DNA of 45,597 nt from Phycisphaerae bacterium (GCA_016782865.1 JADHXR010000049.1:1-45597); one strand, 5' to 3'. Shown: positions 26,158 to 37,300, counted from the stretch's first letter. Made by a program: numbers and translations. The notes: a model not told the origin generated them from the letters alone.

Positions 26158-28938
26158 GTGAAGACCAGAATACTGAGCACATTCTTAAAAGCAATCGTTC
26201 TAACCTTTCTATTCAGTTATCCCTCTTACGGGGAATTGTTGTCAGTCGATTTGAAAGGCATTCCGGAAGGGATAGGATGGAAGGGTAGTCTCAATGCCGT
26301 CAAACAGGTTGAAACAGATGGCAGGTTAGCCATCGAGTTCAACAAGCGAGGGCAGAACATCGTCTGGCTTGATAACTTCGAATTCAACGAGGGGATCATC
26401 GAGTTCGATGCAAAAGGTAAGAGCGGGCCGCCCCAGAGCAGTTTCATTGGAGTCGCTTTTCGCGTCGTGGATGCGACTAACTACGATGCGGTTTATTTCC
26501 GCCCTTTCAATTTTCGGGCCGCCAACCCAACCCAGAAATCTCACGCCGTGCAGTACATTTGCGAACCGAAGTGGCCGTGGCAGACGCTGCGAAAGGAAAA
26601 GACGGGGCAGTTCGAGAGACCCCTCGAGCCGGCGCCCGATGGGGATGCCTGGTTCCATGCCAAAGTCGTGGTTGCAAAGGGGCAGGTAAGCGTTTTTGTA
26701 AACGGTGCTTCTGCCCCCTCCTTGGCAGTAAACGAACTCAGCGGACGCTCAGGGGGCTCGCTCGGCCTGTGGTGTAACGGTTTCGGAAGCATCGCCAACC
26801 TAAAGATCACACATAGGGCCGCTGAGACTGCCCAGCCTGCCGTGCCCCGTTGGCAACCGCATGACTTCGTTTTCACCGCCAGTGAAGGCGCAGACAATCC
26901 CTTTGAGGTTGGCATGAGCGCCAAGGTCAATGGACCGGATGGACAGACATTCACTCTGCCGGGTTTCTACGACGGCAACAATACTTGGAAAGTCCGCGTC
27001 TCGCCAACGATTGCAGGCGATTGGTCGCTGGTCACGCAGTCGGACCTGCCGGCACTGAACGGTCAGCGTGAAGCATTCGCCTGCGTAGCCAATCCGAACC
27101 CGCAGGTCCATGGCGGTCTGCGCGTGGATCCGCAGCATCCGCATCATTTTGTCCATGAGGATGGCACGCGATATTTCCTCATGGGCTACGAGTGCGACTG
27201 GCTGTGGGCGCTGGACATGGATGACCCGCACTTGCCCAGGGTGAACCCGTTTCTCGACAAGCTGGCAGCCCATGGTTTCAACTACATTATCCTGAACAGC
27301 TATGCGCACGACACCGGCTGGCGCAAAGGCAAGACCGGTGCCGACGATTACGGTCCAGCTTCGTACTATGCCTGGGAAGGCACCAATGAGCAACCCGACC
27401 ACAGCCGGTTCAACATAGCCTACTGGCAGCACTACGACCGTGTGATCGAGGCGCTCCATCGCCGGGGCATTACGGCGCACATCCTGATGAAGGTCTATAA
27501 CAAGAGGGTCCATTGGCCGGCCAAAGGCAGTGCGGAGGATGACCTCTTCTTCCGTTGGCTCATCTCGCGTTACGCTGCCTATCCGAACGTCGTCTGGGAT
27601 TTCTCCAAGGAGGCGCACAACGAGAAGGATCTCGACTACAAGCTGGGCCGGTTTCGCTTCATCCGCAAGAACGATTCGTATCGACGGCTCGTCACCTGCC
27701 ACGACGACGACAAGGCCAACGACAGCGGCGCCTACGACGCGTTGAATGACTTCCGCGCAGACCAGCACCATTCCAAATGGCGGGGAAAAGTGCTGCAACA
27801 ACGCCAGCGGCGGGCCTGGCCAGTGGTGAATGTGGAGTTTGGCTACGAGCACGGCCCCAACGGCATGGCCGATAAGACTTACGGCGTGGTGCAGCCACCG
27901 GAAGAAGTGCTCCGTCGCGCTTGGGAAATTTCGGTGGCTGGTGGCTACACAGCCTACTACTACACCCACACCGCTTGGGATGTGGTGCGCCCCGACGATA
28001 CGCCGCCCGGCTACGATTACTTCAAGCACTTGCGGAGTTTCTTCGAGACCACACGCTACTGGGAACTTTCGCCGGTCGACAACCTCGTGAGCGAAGGCTG
28101 GTGCCTGGCCAATCCCGGCCAGGAATATGTCGTATTCCAGAACCATGCTGCGCCGTTTACGCTCCAAGTGGACGGGGCATCCGGTCCGTTGGAAGCGGTC
28201 TGGTATCATCCTTTGACAGGTCAGCGTGTCGAGGCAGGCTCGTTGGGCAATGGTGAACAGCGACTAACCCCGCCCACCACCTGGGGCACGGGCCCGGTGG
28301 CGCTGCATGTTCACGCCGCCGACCGCAACGGGGCCAAGAGCGTCTTGGAAGTGGATGCACAAGGGTGGATCAATATTATGCCGCCACCTGATCTGGATGG
28401 CTGGAACCGCGTGCCCGTTCCGCCCGGGGGCAAGTTGGGTCGTGCGCAGTGGCACGTCGACGTCGACAAGCAGCTTCTCATCTGCGACGGTGACGGCGGA
28501 CACGACATGCTCCTGACCGAACAGGAATACGAGGACGCCATTTTCCACTTTGAGTTTCGCTATACGAGAGTCGAAGGCAAGAAAGGCCACAACAGCGGCG
28601 CCTATACCCGTAATTCCAAGGACGGCGCGATCTGGCACCAGGCCCAGTTCGGCGACGCCAGCGGCGGATTTCTGTTCGGCAGAACAAAGACAGCCGACAG
28701 CAAGGGCAAATCCTTCAACGTGAGCAAGCAGGTTACTGGCAATCGCGTGAAGCCGGCTGGAGAATGGAATACGATGGAGATCACCGCACGTGGCAAGACA
28801 CTCACGCTGTGGGTCAACGGCGCAGTCACCTGCCAGTTTGACGATTGCGGTGTGAAGCGGGGGCATGTCGGTCTGGAAGGCGAAGGGTATCGTATCGAGT
28901 TCCGCAATCTGCAGGTAAAAGAACTATCGCCGTTATGA
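26158..28938 (+). CDS. secreted DUF5060/apiosidase-like glycoside hydrolase with DUF1080 domain
   Basis: The 926-residue protein starts at GTG 26158 behind AAAGGAGA and has a signal peptide ending at PSYG. Domains in order: a concanavalin-like region at about 25-220 (FIGVAFRVVDATNYDAVYFRPFN); DUF5060 at about 226-310; a DUF4038/GH140-like barrel at about 320-690, with GYECDWLWALD, NYIILNSYAH, VVWDFSKEAHNE and VVNVEFGYEHGP as likely active-site strands; and a DUF1080 (3-keto-disaccharide hydrolase-like) domain at 734-926 with HNSGAYTR and a WNTMEITARGKTLTLWVNG signature. Known GH140 enzymes release apiose from rhamnogalacturonan II; the same specificity here is only an inference. The pectin enzymes further downstream fit this. 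Confidence 0.78.
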   Translation: MKTRILSTFLKAIVLTFLFSYPSYGELLSVDLKGIPEGIGWKGSLNAVKQVETDGRLAIEFNKRGQNIVWLDNFEFNEGIIEFDAKGKSGPPQSSFIGVAFRVVDATNYDAVYFRPFNFRAANPTQKSHAVQYICEPKWPWQTLRKEKTGQFERPLEPAPDGDAWFHAKVVVAKGQVSVFVNGASAPSLAVNELSGRSGGSLGLWCNGFGSIANLKITHRAAETAQPAVPRWQPHDFVFTASEGADNPFEVGMSAKVNGPDGQTFTLPGFYDGNNTWKVRVSPTIAGDWSLVTQSDLPALNGQREAFACVANPNPQVHGGLRVDPQHPHHFVHEDGTRYFLMGYECDWLWALDMDDPHLPRVNPFLDKLAAHGFNYIILNSYAHDTGWRKGKTGADDYGPASYYAWEGTNEQPDHSRFNIAYWQHYDRVIEALHRRGITAHILMKVYNKRVHWPAKGSAEDDLFFRWLISRYAAYPNVVWDFSKEAHNEKDLDYKLGRFRFIRKNDSYRRLVTCHDDDKANDSGAYDALNDFRADQHHSKWRGKVLQQRQRRAWPVVNVEFGYEHGPNGMADKTYGVVQPPEEVLRRAWEISVAGGYTAYYYTHTAWDVVRPDDTPPGYDYFKHLRSFFETTRYWELSPVDNLVSEGWCLANPGQEYVVFQNHAAPFTLQVDGASGPLEAVWYHPLTGQRVEAGSLGNGEQRLTPPTTWGTGPVALHVHAADRNGAKSVLEVDAQGWINIMPPPDLDGWNRVPVPPGGKLGRAQWHVDVDKQLLICDGDGGHDMLLTEQEYEDAIFHFEFRYTRVEGKKGHNSGAYTRNSKDGAIWHQAQFGDASGGFLFGRTKTADSKGKSFNVSKQVTGNRVKPAGEWNTMEITARGKTLTLWVNGAVTCQFDDCGVKRGHVGLEGEGYRIEFRNLQVKELSPL

Positions 28939-29065
28939 TTGCAGGATCGAAGTATCCTGTTTGGCAACGTTTTTGTGACGATTGACCATGACATAGGATA
29001 GGTTCACGATGTCTATTATAATGCATAGTGAAGTTGAAGGGCTGTTCAGATAAGCTACGGACACT
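28939..29065. other. intergenic
   Basis: A TATAAT at 29017-29022 could be a -10 box for the downstream oxidoreductase gene, but no matching -35 was found. Confidence 0.3.
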
Positions 29066-29108
29066 GGCTGATAGGTCGTAACGTGGATACCTCCAAAAAA
29101 TGTGGCAA
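29066..29108 (+). repeat. duplicated 5' element, copy 1
   Basis: The stretch GGCTGATAGGTCGTAACGTG continues GATACCTCC AAAAAA to about 29108 and matches, at roughly 27 of 31 positions, the element at 30706. Each copy lies about 80-160 bases before a gene of the same cluster, suggesting a shared regulatory or leader sequence, or a short mobile repeat. Confidence 0.5.
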
Positions 29109-29228
29109 CAGCGATTTTAGTGTTTGACTTTGAGCTCTTCACAGGTGAACGGTACACATACTCTTTAATGTATCCCATCGGAGAGTCGTGTTTGTGACTT
29201 ATGTTTGGAGAAATGAAGGATCATTACT

Positions 29229-30644
29229 ATGTCAAATAGAGATGAGAAAGACACATCGCGTCGTGACTTTCTGAAAAAGACCAGTTGTGTCGCCGCGTCT
29301 TCAGCTTTGATTGCAGCTGTCGTACCCCGAATGTACGCCGCAGAGGATAATACCATCAAGGTTGCGCTGATTGGCTGTGGTGGTCGCGGTTCGGGCGCTG
29401 CTGCTAACGCAATGGCCAGTAAGAGTGGCCCGGTTAGATTGGTTGCTATGGCTGATATCTTCGCCGACCGGCTCCAACGTAGCTACGATGGCCTGATCGA
29501 GGCCGCGAGTGATCCACGGACGAGTGGTTCGGCGGATAGCTGGGTAATGGGCTTTCGCAGCGAGCAGGTCGAAGTTCCGCCCGAGCGGCAGTTCCTGGGC
29601 TTCGACGCATATCAGAAGGCGATCGACTGCCTGCGGCCGGGCGATGTTGCGATACTCACCACACCGGTGGCGTTCCGCTGGGTTCATTTCCGCTACGCAA
29701 TCCGCAAAGGCGTCAATGTATTCATGGAGAAACCGCTGACGGTGGACGGACCGAGCACCCGCAAGATGCTTCAACTTGCCGAAGAATCCGAGAAGAAGAA
29801 TCTAAAGGTGGGCGTAGGGCTGATGTGCCGTCACTGTAAGGCTCGCTGGGCCCTCTACGACCGCATACAGTCCGGCCAGATTGGCGATTTGTATATGATG
29901 CGCACGTACCGCCAGCAAACCCCGGCCGGTTTCACCGGACCCAACCGAAGCGGCTTGAGCGAACTGCTCTGGCAGGTCAGGAACTACTTGGGCTTTATGT
30001 GGGCCAGCGGCGGCCTTGTCCAAGATTACGTCGCTCACAACGTCGACGAGTGCTGCTGGATGAAAGGGGCTTGGCCCGTCCACGCCCAAGGTTCCGGCGG
30101 CCGTTGCCACCGCGGCGACAATGTGGACCAAAACTTCGACCATTACGATGTGGAATACACGTTTGCCGATGGCGCCAAGCTGCTTCTTTATGCACGCAAC
30201 ATTGTTGGATGCCGGTACGAGTTCGCCAGCTATGGCCACGGCACAAAAGGCTCTGCCGTAATCTCTACGCACATGCACACACCGGCCAGGTGCCGCATCT
30301 ATCGGGGGCAGGATTTCTCCAAGGACAGACTTGTCTGGGCGTTCCCCCAGCCGGAGCCAAACCCGTATCAGTTAGAATGGGACGAGTTGACTGATGCCAT
30401 TCGGAAAGACAAGCCGTTCAACGAAGCCAAACGCGGGGCTGAAGCCAGTCTTGTCACCGCCATGGGTCGGCGTGCCGTGCATATCGGCCAGATGGTTACA
30501 TACGATGAGATGCTCAATTGTGATGACGAGTTTGCTGTTGACGTTGACAAGCTGACGGTTAATTCTCCCGCTCCCGTTCAGGCAGGTCCTGACGGTAGAT
30601 ATCCGGCCCCGCAGCCGGGCCTGCTCAAAGACCGGGAATACTGA
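29229..30644 (+). CDS. Gfo/Idh/MocA oxidoreductase, Tat-exported
   Basis: The 471-residue protein begins with a twin-arginine signal (SRRDFLKKTSC) and a nucleotide-binding fold: VALIGCGGRG (about 46-54), then VNVFMEKPLTVDG (about 167), the EKP motif that holds the catalytic lysine. LKVGVGLMCRH and GQIGDLYMMRTYRQQ continue the family pattern. GAAGGA precedes the ATG. Such Tat-exported Gfo/Idh proteins of Planctomycetota probably bind NAD(P) before folding and oxidise or reduce sugar derivatives outside the cytoplasm. The adjoining DUF1080 enzyme is consistent, because 3-keto-sugar pathways pair both families. The actual substrate is not known. Confidence 0.88.
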   Translation: MSNRDEKDTSRRDFLKKTSCVAASSALIAAVVPRMYAAEDNTIKVALIGCGGRGSGAAANAMASKSGPVRLVAMADIFADRLQRSYDGLIEAASDPRTSGSADSWVMGFRSEQVEVPPERQFLGFDAYQKAIDCLRPGDVAILTTPVAFRWVHFRYAIRKGVNVFMEKPLTVDGPSTRKMLQLAEESEKKNLKVGVGLMCRHCKARWALYDRIQSGQIGDLYMMRTYRQQTPAGFTGPNRSGLSELLWQVRNYLGFMWASGGLVQDYVAHNVDECCWMKGAWPVHAQGSGGRCHRGDNVDQNFDHYDVEYTFADGAKLLLYARNIVGCRYEFASYGHGTKGSAVISTHMHTPARCRIYRGQDFSKDRLVWAFPQPEPNPYQLEWDELTDAIRKDKPFNEAKRGAEASLVTAMGRRAVHIGQMVTYDEMLNCDDEFAVDVDKLTVNSPAPVQAGPDGRYPAPQPGLLKDREY

Positions 30645-30705
30645 AAATCGCACATCAGGCAACTGACGTGGGCGAATGCTCTCGTCTGAGTCAGATACGA
30701 AGAAC

Positions 30706-30755
30706 GGCTGATACGTCGTAACGTGGACGCCTCAAAGAAAACTCATTTGTGGCAA
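30706..30755 (+). repeat. duplicated 5' element, copy 2
   Basis: GGCTGATACGTCGTAACGTG followed by GACGCCTCAAAG is nearly identical to the sequence at 29066-29096, including the trailing A-rich and GTGGCAA bases. It lies about 80 bases before the ATG of the GxGYxYP gene. Confidence 0.5.
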
Positions 30756-30788
30756 AAGCGGGCCTGTTTGAACGTCGGAGGACAAATC

Positions 30789-32678
30789 ATGGCCAAATTT
30801 GTTTCGGTGCTGGTTCATATCTTAATTCTGTGCGCCACAGGCATGGCGTGGGCTGGACCTGTAACTGTCTTTGACCTTCGGTATACGCTGAAGATCGATA
30901 CAAATGATCCCGTCCAGATCCGGATGGCGTGGGATCATTGCCACGTCGTTGCTGCCTTGCAGGGACTGGTCAATCGTGACGCGCCGAGACTTTACGTGCG
31001 TTTTGTGGATTCGCAGCATCGCAGGAGAAATGTCGACGACTACTGGCTGGCGAAGGCGACCGCACGGGAGGGTTGGCTTGAAGGAAGCCAGATCCGGGAA
31101 ATTGACAACATCGCTAATCTCGTCCGGCGGTTCGGTGGGTTTGTTCGCGGGGCGGTTGTGTATGATCCGGCGGTTGCGGCGACGAGCAATGTGGCTTCCG
31201 CCGTGGCGGGCGCAGAAGACCTGCTGCCGATTCGGTATGACACGTCGCCGGAAAGTCTTTACAGCAGGCTCGTCGCCTCCGGTCCTAAGTTGAAGGTCGC
31301 CCGCTGGCTTGTAAATCGTGACGGCACCAGTATGTTCATGAGCAACGGCATGATCCCGGACACGCAGCGGCAGTCGACGGGCTCTGCCAAGTGCGATGCG
31401 TATCTGTGGATGAAGATTCACTATATGGATACGGGCAAATGCGACGGAGCGTACGGCGCGTACTATCCGGATCAGTACTGGATGAAGCAGCCTCGCAACA
31501 GCGTGCTGAATCATCATTGCCTGACGAATCATGATTTCTTTATCGGCAGGAAGGCGTTCTTCTTCGATCTGCACGTGTGGGGCGATGAAACGCCGATCGA
31601 CGATCCGACCCAAAAGGTGGGGACGGATCTGGAAACGTTCAAGGAGTTGCTCCTGAGTGCATACCATCACGGCGGCAAGGAGAGGATGATTCATATCGGC
31701 GGTTTTGTTCCGTGGGCGCACAAGTATACCTCACATGGCAACGCAGGTGGAAAGCATGCACCCGTGCCGTGTGAATGGGAGTATGGCAAGGTAATAAGCG
31801 CGTACAACGGATTCATGGACGCCGACGCGATCGGATACGGGGCGATGGCCAATGCGTCGTTCTATCAGCATTTTCCGCTAAAGCCGGAGTATCCGCAGAA
31901 ATGGGTTACGCCGAAGCAACTGACCGAGAGAGGCTATTTGACCGAAGACGGCCACGTGAACTTTGACGGCAGGGAGTTTTTTGTCTTCTATGTGGGAGAT
32001 TATGACTGTGCGGCCTGGCTGTACCAGCGGATGATGGATATCTGGGACGACCCCAACCGCGGAAGAATCCCGATGATGTGGTGTATCTCCCCGGTGCTGG
32101 ATCGCCGAGCGCCGATGGCGATGGACTATATTCGACGAACCGCGACAGCTAATGATTACTTTGTCTCGGCCGACAACGGGGCGGGCTACTGCGAGCCGGG
32201 CATGCTGCAGGAGCCGAGAGGCATCTCCAATCTCCCTTCAGGGCTCGGTACATGGGCCCAACACTCCAAGACGTTCTATGACCGCTGGGGACTTTCGATT
32301 ACTGGCTTTATCATCTACGCTCACGGCCCGATCCTGAACGAGGCGGGGCTGGATTGTTATGCATCGTTTAGTCCCAACGGCATCGTACCTTCCGGCGGGC
32401 CGGCGAATCTGCTGCATAAGGACATGCCGGTGTTGCGATTCGATCACGACGTCAACGAAGGCCGGCCGGAAGATGCGGCGGCGCACGTTGTGCGACGTAT
32501 TGCCCAGAGGCGAAAGGAAGGCCACCCGCCGTTTCACTGGTTTCGCAATATCCTCAAGACACCGACGTGGTATGTCAACACGTACGACGAAATACGCAAA
32601 GCGAATGCGAAAATCGAACTGCTCGATGCTCCGACGTTCTTCGAGTTGTACCGGATACATCTGAATAACCACAAGTAG
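30789..32678 (+). CDS. secreted GxGYxYP-family putative glycoside hydrolase
   Basis: GGAGG seven bases upstream sets the ATG at 30789 (629 residues; a GTG at 30723 lies in the repeat element). A signal peptide (LVHILILCATGMAWA) is followed by VTVFDLRYTLK and WDHCHVVAALQGLVNRDAPRLYV, the N-terminal lobe of the GxGYxYP family. The family motif appears as VSADNGAGYCEPG near residue 460. HVNFDGREFFVFYVGDYDCAAWLY and FRNILKTPTWYVNTYDEI are further conserved-looking segments. The family is predicted to act on polysaccharides but its reaction is not established. It is probably co-regulated with the Gfo/Idh gene upstream through the shared 5' element. Confidence 0.72.
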   Translation: MAKFVSVLVHILILCATGMAWAGPVTVFDLRYTLKIDTNDPVQIRMAWDHCHVVAALQGLVNRDAPRLYVRFVDSQHRRRNVDDYWLAKATAREGWLEGSQIREIDNIANLVRRFGGFVRGAVVYDPAVAATSNVASAVAGAEDLLPIRYDTSPESLYSRLVASGPKLKVARWLVNRDGTSMFMSNGMIPDTQRQSTGSAKCDAYLWMKIHYMDTGKCDGAYGAYYPDQYWMKQPRNSVLNHHCLTNHDFFIGRKAFFFDLHVWGDETPIDDPTQKVGTDLETFKELLLSAYHHGGKERMIHIGGFVPWAHKYTSHGNAGGKHAPVPCEWEYGKVISAYNGFMDADAIGYGAMANASFYQHFPLKPEYPQKWVTPKQLTERGYLTEDGHVNFDGREFFVFYVGDYDCAAWLYQRMMDIWDDPNRGRIPMMWCISPVLDRRAPMAMDYIRRTATANDYFVSADNGAGYCEPGMLQEPRGISNLPSGLGTWAQHSKTFYDRWGLSITGFIIYAHGPILNEAGLDCYASFSPNGIVPSGGPANLLHKDMPVLRFDHDVNEGRPEDAAAHVVRRIAQRRKEGHPPFHWFRNILKTPTWYVNTYDEIRKANAKIELLDAPTFFELYRIHLNNHK

Positions 32679-33090
32679 GTGTTTAGAGTCTTACCGCCTG
32701 CTCCGTCTGCGACGAAAAGGCTCAGCATGCGCGGGGGAGGTATGATTTTGATAATGCCGGTTCGTAGATCGACGCGTACTGGAGTTCCCCCACTTCTTTG
32801 GCCTGATGATACTGATCAACCGTTGATGGATACACTCGTGTTCAATGGTAAAATGCGGCTTTCAAGACAGACGTTACGCAAACATCTCATAACTTCCGCG
32901 ACCTCGTAGCTGTAACCGTTGTCCACCCGAGAAACCTTATCCTGGCGGAGGCGTGAGACCGACAGCGACAAGAACAGCGGCGGGTTGCCCTATTCGAGTG
33001 GTGCGCTATGAGCCGACTGGGCTTCTTTTCACGACAAGCCGGGGAATCAGCGGGAGGCGTTGAGACGAGTCCAGGAAGTCCTTCGGCAGT
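32679..33090. other. intergenic, no gene recognised
   Basis: About 410 bases between the GxGYxYP gene and the 3' end of the transposase. Short frames with no start signal. No terminal inverted repeat for the neighbouring transposase was found. Confidence 0.4.
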
Positions 33091-34140
33091 TCACGCTGCT
33101 ACGCGGACATACCTATGATGCAAGCCTCCCAGTACAGGAATGGAGATAAGTTTGCTTGGGCCTGAGATTTCTGGTGGCGTTGTATGAGGTATAGGCGTGC
33201 CACCATCCAGACCTTGATGGGGTCGTGCCACATGATAATACTCTTTGATGAACTCTTGCAGTAGCCGTTCCAGATGACCCTGGCTCAGAATGATCACATG
33301 ATCAAGTAACTCTCGTCGTAAGGTTCCGATGCATCTCTCCACGAAGGGATTCTGCCAAGGACTTCGATAGGCAGTACGAACTTCCTCCATGCCACAGCTG
33401 TCCAGAAATGCTCGTACACCGTTGCCATAGATGCCGTCATTGTCCCGGAAGAGATACTTGGGCTGTAGGCCAAAGGGCATTGATTCACGCAGTTGCTGGA
33501 TGACCCAATCCATGTATGGATATCGTGTGACCGCAAAATGGAGGACTTCTCGTCGCCCGTGATCAAGCACCAGAAAGACATACAACGTGGCGAAGTTGAG
33601 CGTGGTGACCGTGAAGAAATCGATGGCCCATGATACGTCCATGTGATTACGTAGAAATGGCAGCCATGTCGTCGATCTCTTGCGAGAATTTCGCGGTTTG
33701 TACATGTATTTTCGGATTGTGTCCTCGCAGGGTGGATCGTACTGGAGAAGAATGAGTGTGTCCCTGATCCTTTCGGCGCTCCACAGGGGATTCTCCTTGC
33801 TCATCTGGTAAATCAGGCTCTGCAGTTCCTCGGAAATCGGGGGTCGCCCACCTTTTCTGCATGATCTCCATCGCCAGAAACGCCGGAAAGCAACAGTGTG
33901 CCATTTCTTAACGGTCGCAGGCTGCATCAGATAGGCAAGATCTTCCCACTTGTCCAGTAATTTAGAGAGGACTACCCAGAGCAGCCGAAAGCCTGGTGTG
34001 AATCGTGGTCGTGGCTGTTTCTTGGAAGCGATCCCGTGCTTACAGGCGGCGAGTTGGCTTTCTGCGGCAAGGAGTCGGCATGTTGGCGACCAATAGTGTT
34101 CAAACCGCCGCCCTGATTGTGGTATCATTGACGCTGTCAC
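33091..34140 (-). mobile_element. integrase-core (DDE) transposase of an IS481/IS3-like element
   Basis: The 349-residue protein (GTG at 34140 or ATG at 34128) has an N-terminal helix-turn-helix-like part (GGRPPISEELQSLIYQMSKEN) and an rve catalytic core. The three acidic residues lie in WAIDFFTV, LFRDNDGIYG and NPFVERCIGTLRREL. HVARPHQGLDG is the usual end signature. It is a single continuous frame, so no programmed frameshift is needed. Terminal inverted repeats and target duplications could not be found, so the element's edges are undefined. It interrupts the polysaccharide cluster between the GxGYxYP and Sde182 genes. Confidence 0.82.
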
Positions 34141-34181
34141 GTGCAGGAATACCGATTATGGACCTAAATGGGAGACCCCGG

Positions 34182-34210
34182 TTGATCTGCCTTGACACAT
34201 GGTGTATAAT
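34182..34210 (+). promoter_or_regulatory. possible sigma70 promoter upstream of the Sde182 gene
   Basis: TTGATC (34182-34187), a 17-base spacer and a perfect TATAAT (34205-34210), about 185 bases before the TTG start at 34395. It lies just outside the transposase and could have been carried in by the element. Confidence 0.4.
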
Positions 34211-34394
34211 CACCCTATGGCTGTGAAGTCAATTTTCCTATCAGTACCTAGTCTTCCCTCTTTGGGTGATTGTAGGATTCCACTCATCAGGCATCGCACA
34301 GCAATTTATGTCGAGGCAACGAATGGTTAAACATCCTGTTTTGTTTATAGAAACCACATAGAAATTTAATAACACTACAAAAAAGGAGAGTACC

Positions 34395-37300
34395 TTGAGG
34401 CACAATTTATTAGGCACTGCCAGAAGCACATTCGTACTTGTATTCGTTATGGTTTGTGCAATTGCAGGTCATGGACAACCGCCCGTTGCCGCATCCGATT
34501 TCAGCCTCATCGGCGACGCAGCGTTGCTGGCGGCTGACTCGTTTCAGAAACCGCGTGTTATCGTCACGAGTGATGGAGAGATCGATGACCAGTGTTCCAT
34601 GATTCGGTTTATGCTCTATACGAACGAGTACGACGTCGAAGGGATCATCTCGTCGAGTTCACAGTATCACGCGCATGGACACAAGTGGGCCGGGGATAAC
34701 TGGATTGATCCAGATCTGGCTGCGTATACGAAGGTTTATCCAAACCTGGTGAAGCATGATCCGGCGTATCCGACGCCTGAATACCTTCGGGAGCGCATAG
34801 TCCTGGGGAATGTGAAGTCGGAAGGAGATATGGCAGAACCCACAGCAGGATCGGATCTTATTGTGAAGGTGCTACTGGACGATACGGACGATCGGCCGGC
34901 GTGGATGCAAGCGTGGGGCGGAATGAACACCATCGCCCGCGCCCTAAAGACGATCGAGGAGGAGCATCCAGAGAGGATGGCCGAGGTCGCAAAGAAGTGC
35001 CGTTTCTTTTTTATATGGGAGCAGGATAGGACCTATCAGGATTACATCCGGCCGCACTGGGGGAAGTATGAGATTCCGACCATCATTTCGGATCAGTTCG
35101 AGGCGATTGCGTATCGCTGGAAGCAGGCCCAGCCCGAGGAAATGCACAAGTATTTCGAGGGGGCGTGGATGAAGGAAAACATATTGGAAAACCATGGACC
35201 CTTGTGTTCGATCTACGCGGCACTCGAGAATGGGGATTTTCGGTCGGAAGGCGATTCGCCAGCGTTTCTGCATACGATCGTGACGGGATTGCGGAACATG
35301 GAGTCGCCGGACTGGGGCGGATGGGGCGGCCGCTATGTGCGGGTGCGTGAGAACACGTGGCTCGATCCGGTGCCGGTCAAAGGATATGTGCATCCAAGCG
35401 GACGATGGTATGGGAATACCGGATGGGGACGAAACAGCTTGCGTGAGAGCACGACGTCTACACCGGAGCAACGCCGTGAATACTTTAAGCCAATGTGGCG
35501 CTGGACGGCTGCGTTGCAGAACGACTTTGCGGCTCGAGCGGACTGGTGCGTGAAATCGTATAAGGCGGCAAATCACCCGCCGGTGGTTGTACTCGGACAT
35601 GCGGCGGACCTTGAGGCGCAGCCGGGGGCAACAGTGAAACTGAGCGCGAAGGGGACGAGCGATCCGGACAGAGATAGGCTGAAGTATCGTTGGTGGCAAT
35701 ATCAGGAAGCGGGATCCTACGACGGAACCATTGAAATCCGGGGTGCCGGGAAACAGAATGCCTCATTCACGGTGCCCGGCGATGCCGGCATAGGGAAAAC
35801 CATCCATATTATCTGCGAGGTGACGGATAACGGCACACCGCCATTAACGAGGTATCAGCGGGCGGTTATTGGAATCAACACTCCGGTAAAAAATACTCGA
35901 ATTATGCGCAAATCAGACAGCGTTATTGAAATCCCTCCCATGACGGCCCACTGGCCGCTGGATGGTGGGACGGGCACCATGGTGACCGAAGTGATCGGCG
36001 GGCTGAACGGGACGCTGAACAACGCTGATCCTGCGGTTTCATGGATCTCCAGTGAACTCGGTGGGGCGTTGCACCTAGACGGGATCGATGACCGCGTCAT
36101 CGTTCCATACAATCCCGCGTTCGATTTTGCTGATGAGGCCTTCTCGGTCTCCTTCCGGATGCGCTGGCCTAAGGGACTCATGCCAGGTCACGAGCATATC
36201 CTCACCAAGGGCGACTACGAATCGTCCGCGTCGGGCGAGACCGGCAAGCGTTGGGAAATCTACATAAGTTCCGGCAACTTGCGTTTCAATATCGACGATG
36301 ACGTTGCCAAGTCACTGATCCAGGTCTCCCTCGATCCATACATCACCGGTAAATGGGTCCACGTAGCGGCGGTTCGCGACAAGAAGAACAAGCGACTGAA
36401 GCTGTACGCCAATGGCGTGCTTCAACAGCCCAGCAATCCGGGCAACCCCGGCAACGACGGAACCGACCGGACGGGTAGCATCTCGAATCCGCGGGAGTTG
36501 TTCATCGGCGACGCCAGTCGCCGCGACAACCCCTTCCAGGGCGACCTGGATGATCTCCGGCTTTTCCGGAGCGCGCTGACCGAGCAGCAGATCGCCGGTA
36601 TTGTGTCGCGTAATTTTAAAGAAACGATGCCCGTAAAGAAAAACCCTCCCAAGGCGGCCGCAAACCCTGACAAGGCAGCCCCGCTCCCTCCCCTGTCAGC
36701 CCACTTTCCGCTGGACGATGCTAAGGGCACCGCCGTGAAAGACGTGATCAGCGGGGCGACCGGTTTATTGAACAACGCTGATACTGCGGCCGCCTGGACC
36801 TCCGGCGTGCTCGGTGGGGCCTTGCACCTCGATGGAATCGATGACCGGGTGATCGTTCCCAACAATCCTGCATTCGATTTCGCCGATGAGGCCTTCTCTG
36901 TCTCCCTCTTGATGCGCTGGCCTAAGGGAGGACGCTCGCCTCGCCATGAGCATCTGCTCACCAAGGGCGACTACGCATCGTCCGCTCCGGGCGAGACTGG
37001 CAGGCGATGGGAAATCATATTTTCCTCTAAAGGTCTGTGCTTCAATATTGATGATGACGTCAACAAATCGCAGATCCAAGTTGAAGACGACAACATTCTA
37101 AAAGGCGATTGGGTCCACATAGTCGCGGTTCGCGACACCAAGGACAAACTGTTGAAGCTGTACGTTGACGGCGTGCTCCAACCTTCCACCAATCCAGACA
37201 GTCTTCACTACGACGGGATCGACCGGACCGGCAGCATCTCGAATGCGCGGGAGTTGTTCATTGGCGACGCAAGTCGCCGCGATAACCCCTTTGCGGGCGA

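Noticed and set aside
26800..28209. 469-codon open frame on the minus strand
   Set aside because: Shadow of the DUF5060/GH140-like gene; no recognisable protein features.
34191..34210. TTGACA paired with TATAAT at 34205
   Set aside because: Spacing is only seven bases; TTGATC at 34182 gives a usable 17-base spacer instead.
32940..34230. Terminal inverted repeats of the transposase element
   Set aside because: Flanks were compared by eye; only a short AGCCGGGGA-like similarity was found, too weak to define ends.
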